Of a stretch of DNA of 64,000 nucleotides, positions 31,118 to 40,090 are shown one piece after another. The stretch's first letter is position 1, and every line of letters starts with the position of its first letter. The position numbers were made by a program, and so were the translations under genes. This stretch comes from Massilia phyllostachyos (GTDB lineage Bacteria > Pseudomonadota > Gammaproteobacteria > Burkholderiales > Burkholderiaceae_D): the NCBI RefSeq assembly GCF_021044825.1, contig NZ_JAJNOC010000002.1, positions 248,001-312,000 on the forward strand, given 5' to 3'. Below the pieces are notes generated by a model. That model did not search any database and was not told the DNA's origin. It was given only the letters and a program-made list of their open reading frames with translations.

Positions 31118-31759
31118 ATGCTCTCGTGGATGCAGATCATCGACATCGGCCACACCGCCGTGATGGTGCCGCTGGCCGGCGCCATCGCCGCCTGGCTGGT
31201 GCTGGGGCGGGCCTGGAAGCTGGCGGCGTGGTGGTGCCTGATCTTTGCAACGGGCCTGGGCATCGTCGCCGCTTCCAAGATCGCCTATCTCGGCTGGGGC
31301 ATGCAGATCCCCGCGCTCGGCTTCAAGGCCCTGAGCGGCCATGCCTGGCGCGCCACGGCGGTCCTGCCGGTCCTGTTCTGGGTCGTGTTGCAGGACGCGC
31401 CCGCACGCTGGCGCATGCGCGGCGCCTTGCTCGGCGTCCTGCTCGGCGCGGCATTGGCGGGCCTGCTCGTGGTGTTCGGCTTCCACACGGCATCCGAGGT
31501 CATCCCCAGTTTCGCCCTGGGGATCGGCGCCGGGCTGGCTTTCCTGCGGGCGGCCGCCTGCGTCCCGGCGCCGGCCATTCGTCCCTGGGTGGTGCCGCTC
31601 AGCCTGGCGAGCTTCGTTCTGATCTTCAGCCTGAAACCATCGTCGATCAGCCCCCGCCTGGTCGACGTCGCCCTGTTTTTCTCCGGCCGCGAGGAGCCTT
31701 ACCGCTGGAAGGACGGCAGCAAGCTCCCGCTGCCGCACAAGCAGCACAAGTCGTGCTAA
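31118..31759 (+). CDS. PAP2-like membrane protein
   Basis: A 213-residue protein with five to six hydrophobic helices. Two of three PAP2 phosphatase motifs are recognisable in reduced form: a SGHAWRATA segment (motif 2) and GFHTASEVIPSFALGIG (motif 3, with His and following acidic residue). The first motif (K-x6-RP) is not evident. It could dephosphorylate undecaprenyl pyrophosphate released by polymerisation, which would fit the EPS context, or be a divergent non-enzymatic relative. Last gene of the rightward EPS operon; its start lacks a clear ribosome site. Palindromic repeats begin right after its stop. Confidence 0.65.
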   Translation: MLSWMQIIDIGHTAVMVPLAGAIAAWLVLGRAWKLAAWWCLIFATGLGIVAASKIAYLGWGMQIPALGFKALSGHAWRATAVLPVLFWVVLQDAPARWRMRGALLGVLLGAALAGLLVVFGFHTASEVIPSFALGIGAGLAFLRAAACVPAPAIRPWVVPLSLASFVLIFSLKPSSISPRLVDVALFFSGREEPYRWKDGSKLPLPHKQHKSC

Positions 31760-31917
31760 GAACCTGTCCCGGTAGGGAGTGAGTCGCTTTCGGCGCACTA
31801 GGCAAGCGAATGCTGCGTTGCTCGTCGTTGCGTGGCTAGCCACGCGGCCTCTTCGCGCCTTGCCTCCGCTTGCCGTGAATCGCCTCCAGCTTCCCCATCC
31901 CTGCCGGGATAGGTTCC
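31760..31917. repeat. Large palindromic repeat element, copy 1
   Basis: The ends are inverted: AACCTGTCCCGGTAGGGA at 31761-31778 faces TCCCTGCCGGGATAGGTT near 31898-31915. The centre contains the palindrome GCGTGGCTAGCCACGC. A diverged copy follows directly. No protein is encoded. Confidence 0.7.
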
Positions 31918-31923
31918 AAGAGA

Positions 31924-32073
31924 CACTCCCGGTAGGTGGGAGTCGGGCCAAGCGCCCTTGGCAGGCGTGCACCGCGTTGCTCGTCGCATGGCCAGCCATG
32001 CGGCCTGCTCGCGTCTTGCTCACCCCCGCCATGCATATCCCTGAACTGCCCCTGCCTGTCGGGATCGGTCCGA
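31924..32073. repeat. Large palindromic repeat element, copy 2 (diverged)
   Basis: Same plan as copy 1: CACTCCCGGTAGGTGGGAGT at the left, CTGCCTGTCGGGATCGGTCC at the right, and a near-perfect central palindrome GCATGGCCAGCCATGC flanked, as in copy 1, by GCGTTGCTCGTCG and GCGGCCT. Tandem arrangement with copy 1 suggests amplification of a dispersed repeat family. Confidence 0.65.
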
Positions 32074-32743
32074 GCGCCGTGCTTTGGACAGTCGACATCG
32101 GCGGCGCATCACGCCGTCCGTCGCGCGCGAGCCGTCCCGACGCAGCGGACGTTCGGCGGCCGTGCCGGTAGCTATCAGGAACCGATCGCTCACGTACGAA
32201 GCGTGGCCGAAGAGAGGATGCGGCCGACCTTGGTTCGCGGTGTGGGAGCGGAACGTTGGTCGTGATATTGATGTCTCCTGCTACGTGGGCCGGCATCCAG
32301 GCGCGCCATTGGAGTGACTCGACAATGCCGCAACACCAGGCGACGGCGATGAGAATCATGGGTGTGCAGGACATCCAGGTAAGCGAAACCTGGTGGGGAC
32401 TCGGTTTGCCCCTGACGCTCTTGCGATAACGGCGCTACCCGTGGCGAGTCTGACGGCAACGTCAGGGTCTCCCGCCGACCGTTTGTCGACGGGACGCGTG
32501 AACGTGACGCCTGCAGCTACGGGCTCGGTCAACAGGACGGTTCGGGGTCACGAAGAGGACGCTGAGCACATGTGCGGACATCCTTGATGGCAGTGATGTG
32601 CCACTCTCGGCCGGCGCGCCGGCCTGGCGGCACGTGCGCGCCGAGAAGCCGCATCTCGGATGACCATGGTTCCCGCTGCGGTGACGAACGTACTTGCAGT
32701 CCGCCCGGCATCGCCCGCTGCAGCGCCCGGCGGCAAGCCGGAA
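32074..32743. other. Non-coding region between the two convergent halves of the EPS locus
   Basis: About 670 bp with short ORFs only and no recognisable protein, RNA gene or clear terminator. It lies between the convergent PAP2-like and beta-helix genes and may include eroded repeats. Confidence 0.45.
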
Positions 32744-34015
32744 TCAGTTTGCCGCCGTGACGGCCTGCCATGCCCCGAGATGGGCGGGCGCGTCCCGCAG
32801 TGCCTGGGATGCGGGCGCCAGTCCCGGCGCCTGGGCTGGCGGGACGGCGCGTGCGCGCATGGCCGGGGAGTTGCGTTTCAGGCGATAGTCGCCGGTGCCG
32901 TCGGCCCGGTAGTTGACGAACTCCGGCTCCGCATGGATGGTGCCGCTGACCGTGCCGTGTACCCGCAGTGCTGTGCCGTTGGCATGCACCAGGTTGTCGA
33001 CATAGTGGTTGTTGGCGCCGACCTTGCCGCTCTCCACGATGCCGAAGGTCATGTTGTCGTAAACGATGTTGTTCGCGACATAGTTGTTTTGCGAACCTTC
33101 GGGAAGCACGCCCGAGTCGCCGCCACCGATCAGGATGCCGATCTTGCAGCCGAAGACCGTGTTGTTGACGATGGTCGAATCGGTGGCGCCGTGCCATTGC
33201 TGGATGCCGACGGCGGCGACGCCGGACACCACATTGTTGACGACAACATTGTGCGGATTGGCGATATAGATGCCTTGCACGGTCCGGCAGCTGCCGCGCA
33301 TCGCCACGCCGATATTGCGCACCACATTGCCCTTGATGAGCACATTTCCCGGGCCGCCGTTGGTGTCGATGGCCGCACCCCCGCTGCCGGTGCAGCCGCC
33401 GCTGACCGTCAGGTCGTGCACGAAATTATTGGTGATCGTCAGGTTGGCGCCGTCGGCCACGATGCCGTGGCGGCCGGTGCCGCTGATGTCGAAACCCTCG
33501 ATGTCGACATAGTTTCCTTTGGAACGCCAGGTCATGCCGGTGCCGGAAACGACGAGCTTCGCGCCCCATTTGACGTCCGAGACGAAGCGGATGCGTTCCG
33601 TTGCCGTACCGCTGCGCTGGGTCGTGACGCCGGCGCTTTGCGGCCCCGGCGCCGACACTGCGTAGGTCCCCGGCGCCACATGGATCGTGAATCCCGGAGC
33701 GGCGGCTTCGTCGGCGCGCGTGATCGTGGAGAAGGGGGCGGATTTGCTGCCGGGGTTGGCGTCATTGCCGTCGGGGCTGACATACAGGTGCTTGCTCGGT
33801 GCGCAGGCGCTCAGCAGGATGGCCAGGCCGGCCGCCGCCAGGCGGGCATGCGCGCTGCGGCCGGTGACGGCGCCGTCGCTGGCTGCGCGGGTTCCCGTCT
33901 CGCCCTCCGTACCTGCGCTGTGACCTCGCAGCGCCTGGCTTGTGGCGCGTGGATTGCGCAGGCGCGCCGCGAGCAGGCCAGCCGTCTTCCAGAAAAATTC
34001 GATCATATCGTTCAC
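32744..34015 (-). CDS. Right-handed parallel beta-helix lipoprotein, paralogue of the 20608 gene
   Basis: A 423-residue protein closely related over its whole beta-helix part to the product of 20608-21744: shared segments include RIRFVSDVKWGAK, GFDISGTGRHGI, DLT-SGGCTG, NVVRNIG, GVAAVGI-QWHGAT-STIVNNTVF and NNYVANNIVYD. It differs in its N-terminus, which after a long polar stretch has GLAILLSAC, a lipobox with Cys71, so this copy would be membrane-anchored. It also lacks the final IDIGAYEY end, closing instead with LGAWQAV. The start is uncertain: GTG at 34015 or ATG at 34006, and the polar ~60 residues before the signal are unusual. Last gene of the leftward EPS unit, 267 bp after wbpI. Confidence 0.8.
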   Translation of the reverse strand: MNDMIEFFWKTAGLLAARLRNPRATSQALRGHSAGTEGETGTRAASDGAVTGRSAHARLAAAGLAILLSACAPSKHLYVSPDGNDANPGSKSAPFSTITRADEAAAPGFTIHVAPGTYAVSAPGPQSAGVTTQRSGTATERIRFVSDVKWGAKLVVSGTGMTWRSKGNYVDIEGFDISGTGRHGIVADGANLTITNNFVHDLTVSGGCTGSGGAAIDTNGGPGNVLIKGNVVRNIGVAMRGSCRTVQGIYIANPHNVVVNNVVSGVAAVGIQQWHGATDSTIVNNTVFGCKIGILIGGGDSGVLPEGSQNNYVANNIVYDNMTFGIVESGKVGANNHYVDNLVHANGTALRVHGTVSGTIHAEPEFVNYRADGTGDYRLKRNSPAMRARAVPPAQAPGLAPASQALRDAPAHLGAWQAVTAAN

Positions 34016-34282
34016 GCGTGCATTGACCAGGTCAGTGGATGCCGGCAGGATGGCCGCGACGCACGAAACGGCGCCGCGTCGTCACCGGCAGGAATGGAAA
34101 AATCGGGTCGGACGTCATCGACAGGAAGACTCTGCCCCGTATTGCATGAAGGCCGTTTGCGCGCACGCATTGCCGGTTTCGACCGGCACGAAAATGGCGT
34201 GCCCGCTGGCGGCGGCGCCCCCCAGCCCGGCGCCCCACCGCATCGATTGCCGCGCACCTGGCCTGCCGCGCAGCAGCGGGCA

Positions 34283-35404
34283 TCATGCGAGGTCGAGCGC
34301 AAGCCGCTGCACGATCCGCTCGGCGGCGTCGCCGTCGCCATAGGGGGAGACCGCCTGGCCGGTGCTGCCGAGCGCGGCGCGCAGGGCAGCCAGCACAGGT
34401 TCCGCCCCGGTCGGCGGCGCCAGGCGATTCCAGCCCGCATCCAGCAACTCCACCCACTCGGTTTCGTCACGGAAGGTCACGCAGGGCACGCGATGGAAAA
34501 ACGCTTCCTTCTGTACGCCGCCCGAGTCGGTGGCGACCAGCGCCGCGTACTTTTCCAGCTGCACCATGGCGAGGTAGGCCTGGGGTTCGACCAGTACGAG
34601 CGCGCGCTCGAGCGCGTCCAGCCGCCTTGCGCCGGCGAGGATCTGGCGGGTGCGCGGATGCAGCGGCAGGATCACCGGAAGCTCGCTGGAAAAGCGCATG
34701 AGCGCATCGAGCAGGACGGCCAGCCGGGCCGGATCGTCGGTGTTCTCGGCGCGGTGGATGGTCGCCAGGCAGTAGGCGCCGGCCCGGATACCGCGCGTGC
34801 GGCCCAGTTCCCCGAGGATGCCGCCGCGCGCATCGACCCGGGCGCCGTGGTGCAGGGCGACGTCGTACATGACGTCGCCGACCTGCTCGATCCGGCCGGG
34901 CGGCGCGCCTTCGCGCAGCAGGTGGGCGCCGGCGCCGGCGTTGGGAGTGAACAGCCAGTGCGCGATGCGGTCGGTCAGGGTCCGGTTGATTTCTTCCGGC
35001 ATGCGCGGATTGAAGGAACGCAGCCCCGCTTCGACGTGGGCGACCGGGATGTGCAGCTTGACCGCCGCCAGGGCGCCGGCCAGGGTCGAATTGGTGTCGC
35101 CGTAGACCAGCACGGCGTCGGGCCTTTCCTCCAGCAGCAGCGCTTCGATCGCGGCCAGCATGCGCCCGGTCATGTCGCCATGGCGGCCGCCGTGGATCGC
35201 GCAATGGTAGGCCGGCGGATCCATGCCGAGCTCGGCGAAGAACACGTCCGACATATTGCTGTCGAAGTGCTGGCCGGTATGCACCACGACTTCACGCAGC
35301 CGGGGCGATGCGCGCAGGCGCGCCGAGACGGCGCTGGCCTTGATGAACTGGGGGCGGGCGCCGATCACGGTGACGATTTTTCGCGCGCTGGGATGTGCTG
35401 GCAT
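34283..35404 (-). CDS. wbpI: Non-hydrolysing UDP-sugar 2-epimerase, WbpI-type
   Basis: A 373-residue enzyme of the UDP-GlcNAc 2-epimerase family. Family marks: VTVIGARPQFIKASAVSARL at the N-terminus, VHTGQHFDSNMSDVFF, VYGDTNSTLAGALAA, PVAHVEAGLRSFN, MPEEINRTLTD, ATIHRAENTD and ATDSGGVQKEAFF. Sequence alone does not separate WecB from WbpI, but the linked wbpA, wbpB, wbpE and wbpD genes leave exactly the final C2 epimerisation of UDP-2,3-diacetamido-glucuronic acid to be done, so WbpI is the better reading. A GGAG stands at proper distance before the ATG on the minus strand. Confidence 0.85.
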   Translation of the reverse strand: MPAHPSARKIVTVIGARPQFIKASAVSARLRASPRLREVVVHTGQHFDSNMSDVFFAELGMDPPAYHCAIHGGRHGDMTGRMLAAIEALLLEERPDAVLVYGDTNSTLAGALAAVKLHIPVAHVEAGLRSFNPRMPEEINRTLTDRIAHWLFTPNAGAGAHLLREGAPPGRIEQVGDVMYDVALHHGARVDARGGILGELGRTRGIRAGAYCLATIHRAENTDDPARLAVLLDALMRFSSELPVILPLHPRTRQILAGARRLDALERALVLVEPQAYLAMVQLEKYAALVATDSGGVQKEAFFHRVPCVTFRDETEWVELLDAGWNRLAPPTGAEPVLAALRAALGSTGQAVSPYGDGDAAERIVQRLALDLA

Positions 35405-35444
35405 GGCGTACTCCGGTTGCCGGAAGGGGGATGCGTTGCCGGGT

Positions 35445-36224
35445 TCACCAGATCACGGCTTCGTAGAAGCGCGACAGGTTGGCCTTGGTGTTTTCCGCCC
35501 AGTTGGTTTCGACCTGGCGCGGGTGGGTCACCAGGCAGATGCGGTCGTGCTTGTCGAGCATGTCGAAGGGCGAGGCCGGGCAGTAATACTGCGGCGGCGG
35601 GCGGTCCGCGATGTACAGGTCGATGTGGTCGAGCAGGGCGGCGTCGTAGGCTTCGCATTCGATGCCGCATTCGCGGCGCAGCGCCTGGTCGGCCAGGATT
35701 TCGGCGTTGTTCAGCTTCAGGCGCCGGTTGGCGAAGTCACCGTGGCTGGCGACGGTCCGGATCTTGCGGCCGAACTGGGCTTCGAACCATTTGACGTTGT
35801 CGCGGAAGATGTCGCGGATTTCCGGCAGCCGCTGCCGGACCAGCGCGGGGTCTTTCAGCCGGTGCTTCTTGGCGAAGGCGGCCAGCTCCTCGTAGTGGTA
35901 GCTGGCTTCGCTGCCGTAGGCTTCGATCTCGCGCATCAGGTCGAAGTCGAGGGTCGACAGGCGGAAGTAGTAGCTGGAGCGGATGCCGTGCTTCTTTTCG
36001 ATCTCGAACAGCTTGCGTGTGGTGCGCAGGTCGGTGTCGATGTCGTGGCGGTGCACGATGAACTTCTTTCCGGCCACCTGGCCGCTTCGGACCCGGTCGA
36101 AGAAGTCGCGCACCGAGGTCTGGACGAAGCCGGCGCCGTGTGCCGCCCGCACCAGCCGTTCGTAGGTGCACAGCCGCGACGGCATGCCGTAGTCGCTGTA
36201 GAGACGCTGCAGGAACGCTTTCAT
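35445..36224 (-). CDS. Polysaccharide deacetylase-like protein
   Basis: A 259-residue protein with a NodB-like feature: the metal-binding strand FIVHRHDIDTDLR near residues 55-67 (HDxD type), a YYFRLST strand and a late HPRQVE segment with a His that could complete the site. An internal ASHGDFANRR also fits the family. No signal peptide, so it would act in the cytoplasm, perhaps on a nucleotide- or lipid-linked sugar. Its ATG overlaps the stop of the upstream GNAT-like gene. Substrate unknown. Confidence 0.7.
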   Translation of the reverse strand: MKAFLQRLYSDYGMPSRLCTYERLVRAAHGAGFVQTSVRDFFDRVRSGQVAGKKFIVHRHDIDTDLRTTRKLFEIEKKHGIRSSYYFRLSTLDFDLMREIEAYGSEASYHYEELAAFAKKHRLKDPALVRQRLPEIRDIFRDNVKWFEAQFGRKIRTVASHGDFANRRLKLNNAEILADQALRRECGIECEAYDAALLDHIDLYIADRPPPQYYCPASPFDMLDKHDRICLVTHPRQVETNWAENTKANLSRFYEAVIW

Positions 36225-36916
36225 TGGAGTGAGTACTTGACGCGATAGGGTTCGAAACCGATCATTTTCTTGAAGGTCTGCAGGCCGGGGCCGGCGCCGA
36301 AATACGTGTCGTACATCAGGTAGGTGACGCTGCGCGCGGCGATCAGCTGGCAGACGATCTCGGTTAGCATGAGGTGCATCGCGCCGTCGTTGTTGCGCAG
36401 GCCCAGCAGCCGGTCGAATGCCGCGAAATTCCCGAAGAAACCGAGATTACTGTAAGCCGCCACCTTGCCGGCGCTGTTGAGCACACCGAAATACCGGTAG
36501 TTTTCCTCGCGCGCGTACCGCGTTTCCTTGACCTGGTAGGCGCCGCCCATTGGCCGGCCCTGGCGTGAATCGAGCGAGGTGTTGATGGCATGCAGGTCGT
36601 CGGCGTAGTCGTTGCGGTCGATTTCGGTGACGACGTAGCCGCGGGAGCGCGCCTTCCTAGCATGATGTTCCGCCGAGTTGCGCCCCTTGATGCTCCGCAT
36701 GTATTCGTCGGGGCTGCCGTAGCGCCGCAGGTCGATCAGGGCCGCGCCCAGCGACTTGTTCTGGAAGATCCGGTATTTCGGGTGCGGCTTGGTGCAATGG
36801 TCGTGCATGCGCCGCACTTCACTCGGATTCATGGCCAGGTGGAACTCGAGACTGGCGACCGGGAGCTTTGCAATATCGATTGCGAGATCAAACATGTGCG
36901 ACAGCTTGCCTGACAT
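36221..36916 (-). CDS. GNAT/FemAB-like acetyltransferase
   Basis: A 231-residue protein with an acyltransferase-like C-terminal half: YRYFGVLNSAGKVAAYSNLG (strands 3-4), the helix region LMLTEIVCQLIAAR and a final GLQTFKKMIGFEPYRVKY, which is the usual end of GNAT folds. The likely donor is acetyl-CoA and the acceptor an amino sugar of the EPS unit, but this is inferred. The start at 36916 (MSGKLSHMF) is preferred because GGAG lies eight bases upstream; a start at 36931 lacks one. The 5' end overlaps the glycosyltransferase gene by 29 bases and its stop overlaps the deacetylase ATG. Confidence 0.65.
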   Translation of the reverse strand: MSGKLSHMFDLAIDIAKLPVASLEFHLAMNPSEVRRMHDHCTKPHPKYRIFQNKSLGAALIDLRRYGSPDEYMRSIKGRNSAEHHARKARSRGYVVTEIDRNDYADDLHAINTSLDSRQGRPMGGAYQVKETRYAREENYRYFGVLNSAGKVAAYSNLGFFGNFAAFDRLLGLRNNDGAMHLMLTEIVCQLIAARSVTYLMYDTYFGAGPGLQTFKKMIGFEPYRVKYSLQ

Positions 36917-38018
36917 GGGATAGCGCTCCATAAAAGTCGGTTAACTTGCGGGCCTGGACCGTCCAGTTGTATTCCTTCAGCACCGCGCGGCGGCCGTTCT
37001 CGCCCATCTCCCTGGCCTGCGCCGGATGGGCCGCCAGGTGGTCGATGGCGGCGGCGAGTGCGCCGGGGTCGAGCGGGTCGACGCAGATGCCGCAGCGGTT
37101 GCCTTCGACGATCCCGCGCCATAGAGGGAAGTCCGAGGCGATCACCGGGATGCCGGCAGACATGTACTCGAACATCTTGGTCGGGAGCGAATCCAGGTGG
37201 TTCGGCAGCGGGTGGAAGGTGACGATGCCGGCCAGCGAGCGTTCCATCACGGCGCGCACGCCGGCGCGGTCGAGCACGCCCAGTTCGTTCACGCGCTGCC
37301 ATCCGGGATCGGCCCTGACCTCGGCTTCGACCGCGGGTTCCGAGAATTTCCCGACCAGGTTGATGCGCGCCGCGGAGTGCAGTTGGCGGCCGGCGGCCGC
37401 CAACTCGCGGATGCCGCGCACCTCGCCGATGCCGCCGACGTAGCAGACCTCCTGGCGCTTGTGCGACCAGGGCGCGGCGTTCTCGAGTTCGCCCACGAGC
37501 GGAAAATTGTTGACGTCCACGGTTCCCGGCTTGAACTTGAGGAATTTGTCGCGGATGAAGGGCGTGGCCGCGATGACGCCGTCGAAGCGCGCGCAGGCAT
37601 AGCGCTCGGCCAGCGCGAAGGCGAGCGCCAGGGCCCGGCGCGTCACCGGGCCGAGGTAGGGCTTGCCCAGCAGTTGCCGCGGCACGTCCTCGTGCGAATC
37701 GAAGATGACGGTCTTGCCGCGCCGTTTCAGGGCCAGGCCGACCGGCAGCAGTTCCGGGTCGTGCAGCTGGTAGATGTCGGCGTCCAGGCTGAGCGCCTTG
37801 TCGCGGATCCGGCGCGGCGTCACCAGGATGCGCCTGGCGCGCCCGGGCAGGCGGCCGACGTCGGTGATCGTCACACCCTCGCGCCGTTCGTCGCCCTGGT
37901 CGTCGGCCACGACCAGGGTGACGTCGTAGCCGTGCGCGGCCAGCGTACGGCACTGCTTGATGAAGATGCGGGTGTCGTTGCGGGGATGGGCCGACGTGAG
38001 GTGAACGATCTTGCACAT
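36888..38018 (-). CDS. Family 4 glycosyltransferase
   Basis: A 376-residue GT-B enzyme: KIVHLTSAHPRNDTRIFIKQ at the start, DIYQLHDPELLPVGLALKRRG, VIFDSHEDVPRQLLGKPYL, and in the C-terminal half VCYVGGIGEVRGIREL and the donor-binding segment LPTKMFEYMSAGIPVIASDF. This is the pattern of WbnH/WlbH-like transferases that use ManNAc3NAcA or FucNAc-type sugars, consistent with the wbp genes around it. The ATG at 38018 has GAGG eight bases upstream. A longer open frame continues upstream to 39242 but is only the shadow of wbpE. Confidence 0.88.
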   Translation of the reverse strand: MCKIVHLTSAHPRNDTRIFIKQCRTLAAHGYDVTLVVADDQGDERREGVTITDVGRLPGRARRILVTPRRIRDKALSLDADIYQLHDPELLPVGLALKRRGKTVIFDSHEDVPRQLLGKPYLGPVTRRALALAFALAERYACARFDGVIAATPFIRDKFLKFKPGTVDVNNFPLVGELENAAPWSHKRQEVCYVGGIGEVRGIRELAAAGRQLHSAARINLVGKFSEPAVEAEVRADPGWQRVNELGVLDRAGVRAVMERSLAGIVTFHPLPNHLDSLPTKMFEYMSAGIPVIASDFPLWRGIVEGNRCGICVDPLDPGALAAAIDHLAAHPAQAREMGENGRRAVLKEYNWTVQARKLTDFYGALSHVRQAVAHV

Positions 38019-38263
38019 GACATATGCCTCTGCTTGCGCCGCGGCCGCCGCTTGCGCGGCAGGGCCGTACGGCGCGAATTGTTCGACGAGCGGTGCGGGC
38101 GATGCCGCGGCCAGGCCACGCCGTGCACGGCCGCGCGACGCCCGCAGCCTTCGTGTTCCGACATGGCGGGATGCGGCAGCGGTGAAACGAGCGGCTGCGC
38201 GCGCTGGGCCGCCGGCGCTGGCGGCGCTGCTGTCCCCGGCGACTGCCGTCCTCGGCCCGCTCC

Positions 38264-39394
38264 CTAGCCCAGCTCCTCCACCGGTTCGATGCTGCCGCCC
38301 TGTGTCACGCCGGCCGCGCGCAGCACCGCGTTGGCGACGCGGTGCACGTCGGCCGCCGGCAGGTAAGGACTCAGGGGCAGGCTCAGCACGCGCGCGGCCA
38401 GGTCTTCGGAGACCGGGTAGCGTTCGCCGGCGGCCAGGTGGGCGTAGGCGGGCTGCTGGTGGATCGGCAGAGGGTAGTGGACGGCGGTCGGGATGCCGGC
38501 GCTGTCGAGGATTTCCCGGACGCGCTCGCGCTCGTCGACCAGCACGGTGTACTGGGCGTAGACGCTGGTGCGGTCGGGCTGGCAGGCGAGGACCGGAACG
38601 TGCGGCTGCAGCATCACGTCGTAGGCGGCGGCCACGCGCCGGCGCTGCTCGACTTCCCAGGCGAAGCGTTCCAGCTTCGCCAGCACGATGGCGCATTGCA
38701 GCGTGTCCATGCGGCCGCCCACGCCCAGACGCGTGTGCACGTAGCGGCGCGACTGGCCGTGAATGCGGATTTCGCGCATCGCCGTGGCGAGGGCCTCGTC
38801 GCTCGTGAAAAGGGCGCCGCCGTCGCCGTAGCAGCCGAGCGGCTTGCTCGGGAAGAAGCTGGTGCAGCCGATGGTCGACAGATTCCCGCTCTGCAGGCCG
38901 CGGTAGGTGGCGCCGAAGCTCTGCGCGCCGTCTTCGATCACGGCCAGGCCGTGGCGGTTGGCGATGCGGTTGATGGCGTGCATGTCGGCCGGCTGGCCGT
39001 ACAGGGACACGGGGATGATGGCGCGGGTGGCCGGCGTGATGCGCGCTGCGATCAGGCGCGCATCGATATTGCCGGTGCCCGGCTCGACGTCCACGAACAC
39101 CGGGCGGGCGCCGACCAGCAGCACCGCCTCGGCGGTGGCGATGAAGGAAAAGGGCGTGGTGATGACCTCGTGGCCGGGCCCGACGCCCAGCGCCATCAGG
39201 GCGATCACCAGCGCCTCGGTGCCGGAGGAGACGGTGACGCAATGGCGTGCGCCGGTGTAGTCGGCCAGGCGCCCCTCGAGTTCGGCCACCTCGGGCCCCA
39301 TGATGTACTGGCCGTGGTCGAGCACGGCCTGGATGCGGCTGTTGATCAGCTCGCGCGAAGAGTGGTACTGGGATTTCAGGTCGATGAATTGCAT
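38264..39394 (-). CDS. wbpE: UDP-2-acetamido-2-deoxy-3-oxo-glucuronate aminotransferase, WbpE-type
   Basis: A 376-residue PLP-dependent DegT-family enzyme that transaminates the 3-keto intermediate of the ManNAc3NAcA pathway with glutamate. Seen: FIDLKSQYHSSRELINSRI, SSGTEALVIALMALGVGPG, TPFSFIATAEAV, VIEDGAQSFGATYRG and the lysine in CTSFFPSKPLGCYGDGG, which closely follows the WbpE/WlbC pattern rather than 4-aminotransferases. AAGGATAA before the ATG. It lies 3 bp downstream of the wbpD stop in the leftward operon. A 245-bp space separates it from the next gene. Confidence 0.9.
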   Translation of the reverse strand: MQFIDLKSQYHSSRELINSRIQAVLDHGQYIMGPEVAELEGRLADYTGARHCVTVSSGTEALVIALMALGVGPGHEVITTPFSFIATAEAVLLVGARPVFVDVEPGTGNIDARLIAARITPATRAIIPVSLYGQPADMHAINRIANRHGLAVIEDGAQSFGATYRGLQSGNLSTIGCTSFFPSKPLGCYGDGGALFTSDEALATAMREIRIHGQSRRYVHTRLGVGGRMDTLQCAIVLAKLERFAWEVEQRRRVAAAYDVMLQPHVPVLACQPDRTSVYAQYTVLVDERERVREILDSAGIPTAVHYPLPIHQQPAYAHLAAGERYPVSEDLAARVLSLPLSPYLPAADVHRVANAVLRAAGVTQGGSIEPVEELG

Positions 39395-39397
39395 AAT

Positions 39398-40087
39398 TTA
39401 TCCTTGTGCGGGGTGAGCGGCGCGCTGTCGCTCATGTTCCGGTGCATGTGCGGGCTGCGCCGCGTCGTCTGCTGCTTGGTCATTGTCCCCAGGCGCCATG
39501 GCGCCGCCGGGGGCGAGGGGCGCACAGGCGCCGCCGCGCAGGACATAGGTTTCGCCGGTATGCGGGCAGCGCGCCTCGCCGTCGCCATCGAGGGGCAGGG
39601 CCAGCCGTTCGCCGTAGCGGCTGATCCAGCCGATCCGGCGCGCCGGGACGCCCGCCACCAGCGCGAAGTCCGGGACGTCGCGGTTGACCACGGCGCCCGC
39701 CGCCACGAAGGCGTACTCGCCGATCGTCACGCCGCACACCACGGTGGCGTTGGCGCCGATGCTGGCGCCGCGCCGCACCAGGGTGCGGCGGTACTCGTGC
39801 TTCTTGACCACCGCCGCGCGCGGGTTGTAGACGTTGGTGAACACCATGCTCGGGCCGCAGAACACCTCGTCTTCCAGGGTGACCGCGTCGTAGATCGAAA
39901 CATTGTTCTGGACCTTGACGCCGTTCCCGATGCGCACGTCGTTGCCCACGAAAACGTTCTGGCCGAGCGAGCAGTGGGCGCCAATGCGGGCGCCGCCGCA
40001 GACGTGGGCAAAGTGCCAGACGCGCGTTCCCGCGCCGAGGACCGCGCCGGCGTCGACAATGGCGCTGGGGTGGATGGGTTGATCCAT
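39398..40087 (-). CDS. wbpD: UDP-2-acetamido-3-amino-glucuronate N-acetyltransferase, WbpD-type
   Basis: Left-handed beta-helix (hexapeptide) acetyltransferase that adds the 3-N-acetyl group. Hexapeptide turns run from [20 protein letters not shown] through [33 protein letters not shown] and the conserved [10 protein letters not shown] to [20 protein letters not shown]. The [10 protein letters not shown] and [10 protein letters not shown] end belongs to WbpD/WlbB. After that the 229-residue protein carries an extra ~35-residue Ala/Gly/His-rich tail not usual for the family. GGAG precedes the ATG; the gene starts 3 bp after wbpB. Confidence 0.92.
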   Translation of the reverse strand: MDQPIHPSAIVDAGAVLGAGTRVWHFAHVCGGARIGAHCSLGQNVFVGNDVRIGNGVKVQNNVSIYDAVTLEDEVFCGPSMVFTNVYNPRAAVVKKHEYRRTLVRRGASIGANATVVCGVTIGEYAFVAAGAVVNRDVPDFALVAGVPARRIGWISRYGERLALPLDGDGEARCPHTGETYVLRGGACAPLAPGGAMAPGDNDQAADDAAQPAHAPEHERQRAAHPAQG

Positions 40088-40090
40088 GGA

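Noticed and set aside
36888-39242. 784-codon continuous frame that would fuse a glycosyltransferase to an upstream domain
   Set aside because: The upstream half is a shadow frame of wbpE; the real start at 38018 has a GAGG ribosome site.
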